A stretch of DNA of 64,000 nucleotides from Halomonas daqiaonensis (GTDB lineage Bacteria > Pseudomonadota > Gammaproteobacteria > Pseudomonadales > Halomonadaceae). Under the pieces are notes generated by a model. It saw nothing but the letters and a program-made list of their open reading frames with translations. It did not search any database and had not been told where the DNA came from. The position numbers and the translations under genes are program-made. Shown in pieces: positions 1-8,255 of this stretch; positions within the stretch are counted from its first letter, which is position 1; each line of letters opens with the position of its first letter. The DNA lies in assembly GCF_900109725.1 (NCBI RefSeq), contig NZ_FOBC01000002.1, positions 180,279-244,278 of the forward strand, read 5' to 3'.

Positions 1-2
1 AA

Positions 3-1136
3 GCCTTCAAGAAGGACACCAATCCTCAGAAGGTCGATCTCGGCGTGGGCGTCTACAAGGACGACCAGGGCAACACTCCGGTGATGCGCGCCGTCAAGGA
101 AGCCGAGGCCCTGCTGCTCAAGAACGAGACCACCAAGACCTACATCGGCTCGCATGGCGCGCCGGCGTACGGTGAGGTAATCCTGCCCATGGTGCTGGGC
201 AAGGAATCGCCGGTGCTTGAGGGCAAGCGTGCCAGCGCCACCCAGTCACCCGGCGGCACCGGTGCCCTGCGCCTGGCGGCTGATTTCATCGCCAAGCAAC
301 TGCCCGGCAAGGACATCTGGGTCTCTGACCCGACCTGGCCGAACCACTTGGGTATCTTCCCGGCCGCGGGCCTGACGCTGCGCAAGTACCCCTATGTGGA
401 CGCCGAGAACCGCCTCGACTTCGACGGTATGCTGGCGGCGCTCAAGCAGATCCCGGAAGGTGACGTGGTGCTGCTGCACGCCTGCTGCCACAACCCCACC
501 GGCTTCGATCTTTCCCGAGACCAGTGGCAGAGCGTTCTCGAGGTGGTCCGTGAGCGCAACCTGCTGCCGTTGATCGATTTCGCCTACCAGGGCTTCGGAG
601 AGGGCCTGGATGAAGACGCCTACGGGGTTCGGCTGATGGCCGAGAACCTCGACGAGGTCATCATCACCAGTTCCTGCTCCAAGAACTTCGGTATCTATTG
701 CGAGCGAACCGGCTGTCTAGTCATGGTGGCGAAGAATAACGAGCAGATGGAAAACGTTCGTTCGCAGATCGCCATCGTGGCCCGCGAGAACTACTCCAAT
801 CCGCCGGCCCACGGCGGCGCCATCGTCAGCGAGATCCTGCACTCCGCTGAGCTCGCCGCCATCTGGCGCGAGGAGCTCACCGAGATGCGCGACCGCATCA
901 ACACCCTGCGTCGAGACTTCGTCGAGGCCCTGAAGCCGTACGAGCTGGACCAGAAGTACGCCTGCGTGGCCGAGCAACGCGGCATGTTCTCCTACACCGG
1001 CCTGACGGCCGAACAAGTCGACCGACTGCGCGACGAATTCGGCATCTACATGGTGCGCTCGGGCCGCGCCAACGTGGCCGGCTTCTCTCACGAGAACCTC
1101 TCCTACCTGGCCAAGGCGATCGCTGCGGTCAACTGA
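3..1136 (+). CDS. Aspartate/aromatic amino acid aminotransferase (5' partial)
   Basis: PLP-dependent class I aminotransferase that moves an amino group between aspartate or an aromatic amino acid and 2-oxoglutarate in the cytoplasm. The frame is open to the left window edge (first residues AFKKDTNPQKVDLGVGVYKD), so the gene begins outside the window. About 377 of the roughly 397 residues usual for the family are present. Visible motifs are the substrate-site VYKDDQGNTP, the HNPTG loop, the D-FAYQGFG segment, and SCSKNFGIYCERTG, whose lysine binds PLP. The C-terminal RGMFSYTGL and GRANVAGF segments are typical of AspC/TyrB proteins. I cannot separate AspC from TyrB by reading alone. A hairpin follows the stop codon. 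Confidence 0.93.
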   Translation, partial: AFKKDTNPQKVDLGVGVYKDDQGNTPVMRAVKEAEALLLKNETTKTYIGSHGAPAYGEVILPMVLGKESPVLEGKRASATQSPGGTGALRLAADFIAKQLPGKDIWVSDPTWPNHLGIFPAAGLTLRKYPYVDAENRLDFDGMLAALKQIPEGDVVLLHACCHNPTGFDLSRDQWQSVLEVVRERNLLPLIDFAYQGFGEGLDEDAYGVRLMAENLDEVIITSSCSKNFGIYCERTGCLVMVAKNNEQMENVRSQIAIVARENYSNPPAHGGAIVSEILHSAELAAIWREELTEMRDRINTLRRDFVEALKPYELDQKYACVAEQRGMFSYTGLTAEQVDRLRDEFGIYMVRSGRANVAGFSHENLSYLAKAIAAVN

Positions 1137-1154
1137 TCTCGGTATCCCTGCCTC

Positions 1155-1187
1155 GACGACGCCCGGGCCATTGGTTCGGGCGTCGTC
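1155..1187 (+). terminator. Stem-loop after the aminotransferase gene
   Basis: A perfect 10-bp stem (GACGACGCCC at 1155-1164 with GGGCGTCGTC at 1178-1187) encloses a 13-nt loop. It starts about 20 nt after the stop codon. Only CTT follows it, so it is a weak intrinsic terminator or a transcript-end hairpin. Confidence 0.65.
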
Positions 1188-1253
1188 CTTGCGGCAAGAC
1201 AGCATGCAAGACCTCAGAATGAACAGATTATCGTTCTGCCTTGCATGTCATAC

Positions 1254-2615
1254 CTAGCTGATCGGACGTTCCATCGTCACTGGCTGCCTGCGGGGACTGG
1301 CGAGTATGCGTCGCAGCACCTGCCAGGCCGCCAGGCCCGCCAGGAGGTTGCCGAGCGCCGCACCCATGGCCAGGCCGAGCAGATCCCCCAGCCAGGTCCC
1401 GGCCCAGAGACAGGGCAGGTAGAAGACGAACAGCCGGGCAGCGGACATCAGCATGGCACGCAGTGGCCAGCCCAGGGCGTTGCCTGCCGAGACCACGACC
1501 ATGCAGACCCCCAGTGCCGCATAGCTTGGCAACAGGAAGCGAATCAGGGTCGCCAGGTCATTGCGCACTTCGGGATTGCCGGAAATGGCGAGTGCCACCC
1601 AGGGAGAGGCCAACGCCATCAGGCCCCCCAGCGACAGCTGCCAGACCACCACTACCTTGAGCGCCAGGCGCATCAGGCGGTGTATCTGGTCCCAGTCCCC
1701 GGCGCCATAGCAGCGCCCGAGCCAGGGCGGCAGCGACATGGTCATGGCCAACACCACCATCAGCGAAAGGGTTTCCAGGCGACTGGCCAGCCCCCAGGCC
1801 GCGACCTGGGCCTCTCCCAGGGAAGCCACCACCGAAATGGCGAGCATGGCCGCCAGGGGGGGCATCAGCTGGCTGATCATGGCCGGGCCGGCAATCCCGG
1901 CGAAGGGCGCCAGCGAACGGCGCAGCTCCGCTAGCAATCCCTCGGCCGCCAGCCACTCCATGCCCTCCAGCCGACGGCCCAGCACCAGCAAGCCGGTCGC
2001 GAAGGCAATCGAGGTTGCCCAGGCCGCGCCGGGCAGGCCCAATCCCGACCAGGGTCCGATACCGAAGATCAACAGCGGGTCGAGAACCAGATTGACCAGG
2101 CTGGTGATCACCATCATCTTGCCGGGCAGCCAGGTGTCTCCATGGGCCCGAAACAGGCTATAGCCGAAATAGAGCACGGCCCCTAGCCAGGCCGCCAGCA
2201 GTTGGGGCGCCCAGTAGGCCCGGATCAGCTCGCGAGTGGCCTCGTCCGCGCCCAGCAGGGCGAAGACCGGCCCCTGAATGGCCCACAGCAGCACCACCAG
2301 CAGAGCAATGGTGATGGTACCCACCAGCAGCACCAGACTGCCCAATCGCCGAGCCCGGGCAGACTCCCCTGCCCCCAGGGCGCGTGAGATCATCGCCGCA
2401 ATAGCGATCCCCATGCCGACCTGTACGCCGATCACCAGAAATGACAGCGGGAAAGTGAAGGACTGAGCAGCCAAGGGTGCCGTTCCCAGGCGAGCGATGA
2501 AGGCACTGTCCACCAGCTGGAAACCGAGCAGGGCCAATACGCCGATGGCCATGGGCCAGGTCTGGCGCCAGAGGGTGAGGCCAAGCGAGGTACGGGAATC
2601 GTCGAGGGAATTCAC
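1254..2615 (-). CDS. MATE family multidrug/sodium antiporter
   Basis: A 453-residue inner-membrane protein with about twelve hydrophobic segments, matching the size and layout of MATE exporters (NorM/DinF type). These expel cationic drugs or metabolites in exchange for Na+ or H+. The N-terminal half shows the usual FQLVDSAFIARLGTAPLAA segment, and a second related half begins near residue 230 (FAGIAGPAMISQL). The start is a GTG at 2613-2615 with GGAG five bases upstream; an ATG two bases further on is out of frame. It converges on the aminotransferase gene. The substrate cannot be read from sequence. Confidence 0.88.
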   Translation of the reverse strand: MNSLDDSRTSLGLTLWRQTWPMAIGVLALLGFQLVDSAFIARLGTAPLAAQSFTFPLSFLVIGVQVGMGIAIAAMISRALGAGESARARRLGSLVLLVGTITIALLVVLLWAIQGPVFALLGADEATRELIRAYWAPQLLAAWLGAVLYFGYSLFRAHGDTWLPGKMMVITSLVNLVLDPLLIFGIGPWSGLGLPGAAWATSIAFATGLLVLGRRLEGMEWLAAEGLLAELRRSLAPFAGIAGPAMISQLMPPLAAMLAISVVASLGEAQVAAWGLASRLETLSLMVVLAMTMSLPPWLGRCYGAGDWDQIHRLMRLALKVVVVWQLSLGGLMALASPWVALAISGNPEVRNDLATLIRFLLPSYAALGVCMVVVSAGNALGWPLRAMLMSAARLFVFYLPCLWAGTWLGDLLGLAMGAALGNLLAGLAAWQVLRRILASPRRQPVTMERPIS

Positions 2616-2670
2616 ATGGGCTCCGGGGTTGTTCGGAAGGCTGGCATTCTACGCCAAGGTGGCGTAGGAC

Positions 2671-4497
2671 TCAGCCCGATATTCCCTGGTGCCCCGTCAC
2701 CAGCCCGCCCAGAATGCGCTCCATTTCCATGGCGGGCATGGGGCGGAAGAAATAGAACCCCTGGATCAGGTCGCAGCGCATCTCCCGGATCAACGTCAAC
2801 TGTTCAAGGTTCTCGACGCCTTCGGCCACCACCTCCAGTCCCAGGCGATGACCGATGAAGACCGCAGCCTCCATGATGGCCCGATCCTCGGGCTGATCCG
2901 GCGCATCCCGCACGAAGTTCCGATCGATCTTGAGCGCCGTGACCGGGAAATGCTTGAGATAGCTGAGCGACGAATAGCCGGTACCGAAATCATCGATGGC
3001 GATGCGGAAGCCCAAGTGGTGAAGTCGACGCAAGCCTTCCAAAATTCTGTCGTCGGCTTCGATCAGCACATTCTCGGTGAGCTCGATACCGATATGCCGG
3101 GGTCCCAAGCCGTAGCGCGCCAGGCAGTCCTCGAAACGCTGAAACACATCGCTCCGGCTCATCTGCCGGCCGGAAAAATTGATATCGATGCGTTCGATTG
3201 CCAAACCGGCATCTCGCCACAGCGCACGTTGATGACACGCAGTCTCCATGACCCAGTCACCGAGACGATGGATCAGGTCGGAGCGTTCTGCGAGGGGAAT
3301 GAATTCGGCCGGAGAGATTGGAGGACCCTCTGCCGGCTGCCAGCGAAGTAGCGCCTCCAGATTCTCGATACGACCACTCACGGCAGATACCTGTGGCTGG
3401 TAGTGCAGCGAGAGCTCTTCGCTTTCCAGTGCCTGCTCCAGCCGGTCGACAAGCCGGTGCTGGTGGAGCAGCTCATCGTGGAGCTGCTGATCGAAAAACC
3501 ACACGCTACCGCGACCATCCAGCTTGGCCCGGTTCTTGGCCACATCGGCATTGCGGATCAGCTCGCGGGCCGAATCGCCGTTGTCTGGATAGAGACTGAC
3601 GCCGAGGCAAGCCGTCACCTGGCGCCGCGAACCATCTACCTGGAAGGGAGACCGCAGAGCCTGCTGGACTTTTTGAACCAGCTGCGAAAGCACATCCTCA
3701 CGCTGGAAGCCCGGAAAAGCGATCACGAACTCGTCGCTGGAGAGTCGAGACATCATGTCGGAGGCTCTCGTCACCCGATGCAGCCGCCGGGTCAACTCGA
3801 CCAGCAATCGATCGCCTTGTTCATAGCCGAGGGCGTCATTGATCTCCACGAAGTGATCGATATCTAGATAGATCAGTACCAGCCCGCTGTCATATCGACG
3901 GCAGTCGGCAATGGACTCATTAAGCTGTTCCTCGAAGGTCTGACGATTGGGCAGGTGAGTCAGCGAATCGAAGCGGGTGGCAAAATCCAGCTCGCGATGA
4001 GCCCGCTTCTGATCCGAAAGGTCCACGTCGACACAGAACATCAGGGGGTCATCGGTGTGCTCGCCAAGCATGACATGGTGTGAGAAGACCGGGACCAGCT
4101 CCCCGCTCTTGTGCTGGAGCTCAAGCTCTTCGGCAGGGATCTCGACCCCTTCCTCTACCCAGGCACGATGTGCCTGGATCACGGGTTCGCGCATCGGCCC
4201 CGGAATGATCAGCTCTTCCAGCAACTGTCCCTGGGCTTCCTCGGCGGCATAGCCATAGACTCGGGTACTGGCCTCATTCCAGTAGATCACGCGACGGTCA
4301 CGATCATAGCCCTGTACCGCCACCTTGGGCAGACTCTCCAACAGTGCCCGGAAACGCTGCTCGCTCTCCAGGTACTGGCGGCGCACAACCTCGATATCAT
4401 CCCGAACGCTATTGTCTCGGGTATAGGGCTTTCGCGCTTTGACCTGCTGCCACCGATGCGCCAGCCAGTGCCTGAAGCCGGTATCGCGACCACTCAT
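2671..4497 (-). CDS. PAS-GGDEF-EAL cyclic-di-GMP protein with degenerate GGDEF
   Basis: A 608-residue signalling protein without membrane segments. An N-terminal linker (1-45) is followed by a PAS/PAC sensor (about 46-165), a GGDEF domain (170-340) and an EAL domain (345-600). The cyclase signature reads SSDEF at 253-257 instead of GGDEF, so diguanylate cyclase activity is probably lost or reduced; the domain may still bind GTP. The EAL domain keeps its catalytic features: EALLRW at 381, ELTEN, DDFGTGYSS, KIDRNFV and EGVE. The likely role is a PAS-controlled c-di-GMP phosphodiesterase. It is monocistronic between MATE and a divergent oxygenase gene. Confidence 0.92.
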   Translation of the reverse strand: MSGRDTGFRHWLAHRWQQVKARKPYTRDNSVRDDIEVVRRQYLESEQRFRALLESLPKVAVQGYDRDRRVIYWNEASTRVYGYAAEEAQGQLLEELIIPGPMREPVIQAHRAWVEEGVEIPAEELELQHKSGELVPVFSHHVMLGEHTDDPLMFCVDVDLSDQKRAHRELDFATRFDSLTHLPNRQTFEEQLNESIADCRRYDSGLVLIYLDIDHFVEINDALGYEQGDRLLVELTRRLHRVTRASDMMSRLSSDEFVIAFPGFQREDVLSQLVQKVQQALRSPFQVDGSRRQVTACLGVSLYPDNGDSARELIRNADVAKNRAKLDGRGSVWFFDQQLHDELLHQHRLVDRLEQALESEELSLHYQPQVSAVSGRIENLEALLRWQPAEGPPISPAEFIPLAERSDLIHRLGDWVMETACHQRALWRDAGLAIERIDINFSGRQMSRSDVFQRFEDCLARYGLGPRHIGIELTENVLIEADDRILEGLRRLHHLGFRIAIDDFGTGYSSLSYLKHFPVTALKIDRNFVRDAPDQPEDRAIMEAAVFIGHRLGLEVVAEGVENLEQLTLIREMRCDLIQGFYFFRPMPAMEMERILGGLVTGHQGISG

Positions 4498-4801
4498 TAA
4501 CTCTTTCGACCCCTCTCATCATCGCAAAACGATGTCGCCACTCCTTATGAGGCGGGATGGCCCCAACAAACGACTTCGAGAACCCTCATCCTACCTACAT
4601 GTGTAGGAAATATCCTACACGTAATGATGGCCAGGCCACGCACTGCCAACCGACTTTTTAACGAATCATTCAACCCGGCAGTACGAGAAGTTTCATACAA
4701 TTTTTGACATTTCGTTGCAAATCTTCTCCTTTTCCTAGGGTTGCCCGGGTTGTCGGGCAACCACGGGGCAATGACGCCCATCATCCAATGGAGAAGATCC
4801 A
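4498..4801. promoter_or_regulatory. Divergent intergenic region with overlapping inverted repeats
   Basis: This 304-bp region separates the divergent EAL and oxygenase genes and holds no gene. At 4601-4620 there is a perfect inverted repeat, GTGTAGGA-AATA-TCCTACAC. The sequence just left of it adds another half-site (CCTACA-TG-TGTAGG), giving three alternating CCTACA/TGTAGG half-sites. This looks like an operator for a dimeric repressor or activator. A -35-like TTGACA lies at 4704-4709 without a convincing -10. A 9-bp stem with a 6-nt loop (4739-4762) lies in the leader of the oxygenase gene, upstream of its GGAGA ribosome site near 4790. Confidence 0.5.
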
Positions 4802-5596
4802 ATGAAACTCGATACGCTCAAGTACGGCTTCGATCCCGCCACCATGCCTGTCGACCCGGTAGCCGACTACTGGTCGCCGGAAGTCACCAGTGACCTGCAA
4901 GAACAGGACTGGGCCAGGGCCGAAGTGCGCTCCCGGGTGGACCTCGAAGCATGGCAGACGTTCACCGCCGACCTGCCCCGGGATCCCTATGTCAACCGTC
5001 GCTGGAAGCGCATGTCCTGGCTGACTTTGGATGAGCGAGGCGAGGCCTATGACATGGGCCATTGTCCCATGGCACAAGGTGGCGCTTTCAATGATGCCGA
5101 GAGCATGGCGGACCGGCTTCGCTACTATGATCCACTGACGCCCGAGTTCATGGCCCGTCCGGATGTGAAGGCATTTGTGCGCGCCTGGGCTCGGCTTTGG
5201 GACCTGAAGCCGAACGAACCCATCCTAATGCAGATAACCGGCGTTCGCGGCGAAGGCATGGTCGACCCCCTGCAGGGCCAGGGTATTCATGCCGACGGCT
5301 GCAAAGCGCTGAGCATTCTGGTATTGAACCGCCACAATGTCGCCGGGGGCGATAATCACCTCTATGCCGACAAGGCGGGAACCCGCCCCCTGGTCGACAC
5401 GACCCTCGCCCCTGGTGATATCCTTCACCTGCGTGACGACCGTCTCTACCACAGCGTGGACGGGATCCACCAGCAAGATGTCGAGGAACCCTTCGAGCGC
5501 TTTATCATCATCATCAACAGCCGCTTCGTGGATGAGTTCCAGAACCGCATCTTACGTCGGCATTTCCCCGATGCAGTGCTCAACGAGACCTGCTAA
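4802..5596 (+). CDS. 2OG-Fe(II) dioxygenase, BsmA/isoleucine-hydroxylase type
   Basis: A 264-residue soluble protein of the 2OG-Fe dioxygenase family that includes BsmA and the L-isoleucine 4-hydroxylase IDO. Members use Fe(II) and 2-oxoglutarate to hydroxylate free amino acids. The iron-binding triad is visible as the HxD in GQGIHADGCK and the distal histidine in LYHSVDG, and a basic residue for 2-oxoglutarate follows in the RFIIIINSRF segment. Start ATG at 4802 is preceded by GGAGA. It stands alone with its own divergent regulatory region and ends at a 46-bp palindrome. The substrate is unknown. A free amino acid is inferred from the family only. It is not the ectoine hydroxylase EctD, whose motifs differ. 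Confidence 0.82.
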   Translation: MKLDTLKYGFDPATMPVDPVADYWSPEVTSDLQEQDWARAEVRSRVDLEAWQTFTADLPRDPYVNRRWKRMSWLTLDERGEAYDMGHCPMAQGGAFNDAESMADRLRYYDPLTPEFMARPDVKAFVRAWARLWDLKPNEPILMQITGVRGEGMVDPLQGQGIHADGCKALSILVLNRHNVAGGDNHLYADKAGTRPLVDTTLAPGDILHLRDDRLYHSVDGIHQQDVEEPFERFIIIINSRFVDEFQNRILRRHFPDAVLNETC

Positions 5597-5614
5597 TCCC
5601 CCACCACTGACCCG

Positions 5615-5660
5615 GTAACGAGACGCCCCCCGGAGGATCCTCCGGGGGGCGTCTCGTTAC
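5615..5660. terminator. 46-bp perfect palindrome, bidirectional terminator candidate
   Basis: Two 23-base arms meet at 5637/5638 with no unpaired loop. It sits between the converging oxygenase and yceI genes, 18 bases after one stop codon and 31 before the other. The central part is GC-rich (CCCCCCGGAGGA and its complement). No T-run follows on either side. It would form a very stable cruciform or RNA hairpin. Confidence 0.7.
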
Positions 5661-5691
5661 CTGCGGTACGGACTCAAGCGTGGGCTATGCC

Positions 5692-6279
5692 TTACTGGCG
5701 GATACCCTCGAAGGTCACATAGAGCTCGAGCTCGTGCATCACCTCGGGGAAATTGCTCATGTCGATGCCGTAGTCGGCCAGCGTCAGAGTAGTAGAGCCT
5801 TCGAAGCCGGCACGATAGCTACCCCAAGGATCCTCGCCCTCACCCACCAGAGTGACCGGCATCTCGATTTCGTTGGTCTCGCCATGGAGCGTCAGCTCGC
5901 CACTCAGCACGCCTTCATTGTCGCCGCTCGGTTCGAAGCCGGTGGAGGTGAAGGTGGCTGTGGGGTACTCGCCCGCATCCAGAAAGTCATCGCTCTTGAT
6001 GTGCTTGTCACGCTCGGCGTGGTTGCTGCTGAGGCTGGCTACATCGACCTCAACGCTGGCAGATGATGCTTCCAGGTTCTCGGGATCGTAGCTGAAGCTG
6101 CCGGAGAATTCCTCGAAGCTGCCGAGGATGTAGGAGTACCCCAGGTGGCTGATCTTGAACTGCACGAAGGCGTGCTGCCCATCTTCGGTGTCGATGACGT
6201 AATCGGCGGCCTGAGCCTGGCTGACGCCCACCAGCGCAGCGGCACTCAGGGCGGTGGCAATAGCGGTCTTTTTGATCAT
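5692..6279 (-). CDS. yceI: YceI-family periplasmic lipocalin-like protein
   Basis: A 195-residue protein with a typical signal peptide (MIKKTAIATALSAAALVGVSQ, cleaved near AQA-ADY). The body is the YceI beta-barrel that binds polyisoprenoids: AFVQFKISHLGYSYILGSFEEFSGSF near the start, SNHAERDKHIKSDDFLDAGEYPTATF in the middle, and LTLADYGI near the end. Its Shine-Dalgarno GAAGGAG lies eight bases before the ATG. The gene follows a cytochrome b561 gene by 40 bp in the same direction, the arrangement known for yceJ-yceI in E. coli. The physiological role of this family is poorly defined. Confidence 0.93.
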   Translation of the reverse strand: MIKKTAIATALSAAALVGVSQAQAADYVIDTEDGQHAFVQFKISHLGYSYILGSFEEFSGSFSYDPENLEASSASVEVDVASLSSNHAERDKHIKSDDFLDAGEYPTATFTSTGFEPSGDNEGVLSGELTLHGETNEIEMPVTLVGEGEDPWGSYRAGFEGSTTLTLADYGIDMSNFPEVMHELELYVTFEGIRQ

Positions 6280-6319
6280 CCGGTGTTTCTCCTTCGGGTC
6301 GTGTCGGGAAATTATCGCC

Positions 6320-6874
6320 TCAGGGACGACGAGAACGGCGGGGATCGACCATGCGCATCAAGACGTCGTTGCGATCGATCCAATGATGTTTCAGGGCGGC
6401 CAGGGTATGCCCCGCCGCCAGCAGGACAAGGGCCAGGGCACTGTACCAGTGGATTTGGCCAGCCACGGTGGCTTGATTGGGCAGGTCGCTGATCAGGGCG
6501 GGCACCACGAAAAAATCGAAAACGCTGATCCCCTTGCCTTCGGCGGTGGAGATCAGGTAGCCGCTGACCATCACTACCAGCATCAGCACATAGAGGCCGA
6601 TATGGCCAAAATGGGCGGCCAGACGCTCGAGCCGATGTCCCTTCTCCACCGGCGCCGGGTTGGCGATGCGCCACACCACGCGAAACAGGGTGGCGAACAG
6701 CAGCAACATGCCGATGGAGCGATGCCACCAGGGTCCCAGGTTGTACCAACTGTCATAGTAGCCGAGCTCTGTCATCCACCAGCCCAGGGCGAAGAGGCCG
6801 AAAATGGCCAAGGCACTGAGCCAGTGCAGCAGGATGCTGACCATTCCCCAACCGCTGCGGGTGTTCTTCCACAT
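6320..6874 (-). CDS. Cytochrome b561 (YceJ-like)
   Basis: A 184-residue inner-membrane di-heme cytochrome b with four predicted helices. Heme-ligand histidines are seen in SILLHWLSALAIF, PWWHRSIGMLLL, AGQIHWYSALALVLLAAGHTLAAL and LKHHW. The family transfers electrons from quinol and may be linked with the YceI protein encoded directly downstream. The start ATG has a GAGG upstream. The 174 bp between this start and the metZ stop hold the metZ terminator. Confidence 0.92.
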   Translation of the reverse strand: MWKNTRSGWGMVSILLHWLSALAIFGLFALGWWMTELGYYDSWYNLGPWWHRSIGMLLLFATLFRVVWRIANPAPVEKGHRLERLAAHFGHIGLYVLMLVVMVSGYLISTAEGKGISVFDFFVVPALISDLPNQATVAGQIHWYSALALVLLAAGHTLAALKHHWIDRNDVLMRMVDPRRSRRP

Positions 6875-6980
6875 GTTCAGGTGCCTCGGTTCGCGCCATG
6901 CCTACGGGAAAAGCTATAGCAGTAGCTTACCGCAGCGCATCAACGGCATCCCCTGAAAAAAGCCGAACACACCATTCGGA

Positions 6981-7025
6981 AAAACCACATGCCGCCCGCC
7001 ACGGCAGGCATGGCGGGCGGCATGT
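6981..7025 (-). terminator. Intrinsic terminator of metZ
   Basis: A perfect 15-bp stem (6987-7001 with 7011-7025) encloses a 9-nt loop. Read on the minus strand it is followed by GGTTTTT. It closes the long minus-strand run ending in metZ, 24 bases after the stop codon. Confidence 0.88.
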
Positions 7026-7048
7026 AAGGCAAACCACACGAATCGAGA

Positions 7049-8245
7049 TCAGACCAAGGCGTCGAGCCCCCGGGCCAGGTCAGCGCGAATGTCTTCAATG
7101 GCCTCCAGGCCGACCGCTACACGGATCAGCCCCTCGGTGATGCCGGCGGCGTCCCTCTGGTCCTCCGAGAGGCGTCCATGGGTGGTGGTACCGGGGTGGG
7201 TGATGGTGGTCTTGACGTCACCCAGGTTGCCGGTGATGGAGAGCAACCGGGTCGCATCGATCACCGACCAGGCCGCCTCGCGTCCGCCCTTAACCTCGAA
7301 GCCCAGCACCGCCCCATAGCCCTGCTGCTGGCGACTCGCGAGCTCGTGCTGCGGATGAGTGGCCAGGCCACTGTAGTGGACCCGCGCCACCGCGGGATGT
7401 CCCTCCAGCCACTCGGCCAGTATCCGCGCATTCTCGCAGTGAGCCCGCATGCGCAGGTTGAGTGTCTCCAGGCCCTTAGTGAAGATCCAGGCATTGAAGG
7501 GGCTCAGGCAGGGACCGCAGGTGCGCACCACCCCGAACACTTCCTCGAGTTCCTTGTCACGTCCCACCACGGCGCCCCCGATCGCCCTGCCCTGGCCATC
7601 CAGGTACTTGGTCGCGGAATGGATCACCAGATCGGCCCCCAGCGCGATAGGCCTCTGCAGCGCCGGGGTGAGGAAGCAGTTGTCGATAGCCAGCCAGGCG
7701 TCATGCCGCCGGGCGATCCTGGCCAACTCCTCGATGTCCACCACCTCGGATAGCGGGTTGGACGGTGTCTCGGCAAACAGCAGCCGGGTGGCCGGGGTCA
7801 CCGCCGCCTCCCAGGCCTCGAGGTTGGACAGCTCCACGTAGCGCGTCGTGATGCCCAGCTTGCCCAGATACTTGTCGAACAGGCTGACCGTGGAACCGAA
7901 CAGCGAGCGTGAGGCCACGATCTCGTCACCGGACTCGAGCAAGGCCAGCACTGTTGCCAGGATCGCCGACATGCCGGAGCTGGTGGCTACGCACCGCTCG
8001 CCGCCCTCCATGGCCGCCAGGCGCTGCTCGAAGGTGCGCACCGTGGGGTTGGTGAAACGCGAGTAGACATTACCCGGTTCCTCGCCACTGAACTTGGCCG
8101 CCGCCTCGGCAGCGCTGCCGTAGACGAAGCTCGAGGTCGGGAAGATCGGCTCACCATGCTCCTGCTCATGGGTCCGCTGGTGACCGGCACGGATCCCCAG
8201 GGTCTCCAGTGCCCATTCCTGTTGCGGTGTCTGATCCTGCTGCAT
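7049..8245 (-). CDS. metZ: O-succinylhomoserine sulfhydrylase
   Basis: A 398-residue PLP enzyme of the Cys/Met metabolism family that makes homocysteine from O-succinylhomoserine and sulfide for methionine synthesis. PLP lysine is in SATKYLDGQGRAIGG; the family N-terminus TLGIRAGHQRTHEQEHGEPIFPTSSF is clear (GHQRT is typical of MetZ). The gene follows purF by 10 bp, the order cvpA-purF-metZ known from Pseudomonas, which favours MetZ over other sulfhydrylases. GAGGGG lies before the ATG. Confidence 0.93.
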   Translation of the reverse strand: MQQDQTPQQEWALETLGIRAGHQRTHEQEHGEPIFPTSSFVYGSAAEAAAKFSGEEPGNVYSRFTNPTVRTFEQRLAAMEGGERCVATSSGMSAILATVLALLESGDEIVASRSLFGSTVSLFDKYLGKLGITTRYVELSNLEAWEAAVTPATRLLFAETPSNPLSEVVDIEELARIARRHDAWLAIDNCFLTPALQRPIALGADLVIHSATKYLDGQGRAIGGAVVGRDKELEEVFGVVRTCGPCLSPFNAWIFTKGLETLNLRMRAHCENARILAEWLEGHPAVARVHYSGLATHPQHELASRQQQGYGAVLGFEVKGGREAAWSVIDATRLLSITGNLGDVKTTITHPGTTTHGRLSEDQRDAAGITEGLIRVAVGLEAIEDIRADLARGLDALV

Positions 8246-8255
8246 GACCTGCCCC

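Noticed and set aside
4802-5596. Ectoine hydroxylase (ectD), expected in a halophile
   Set aside because: Length and iron-ligand context (GIHADGCK, LYHSVDG) fit the BsmA/IDO family rather than EctD, and no ectABC genes are near.
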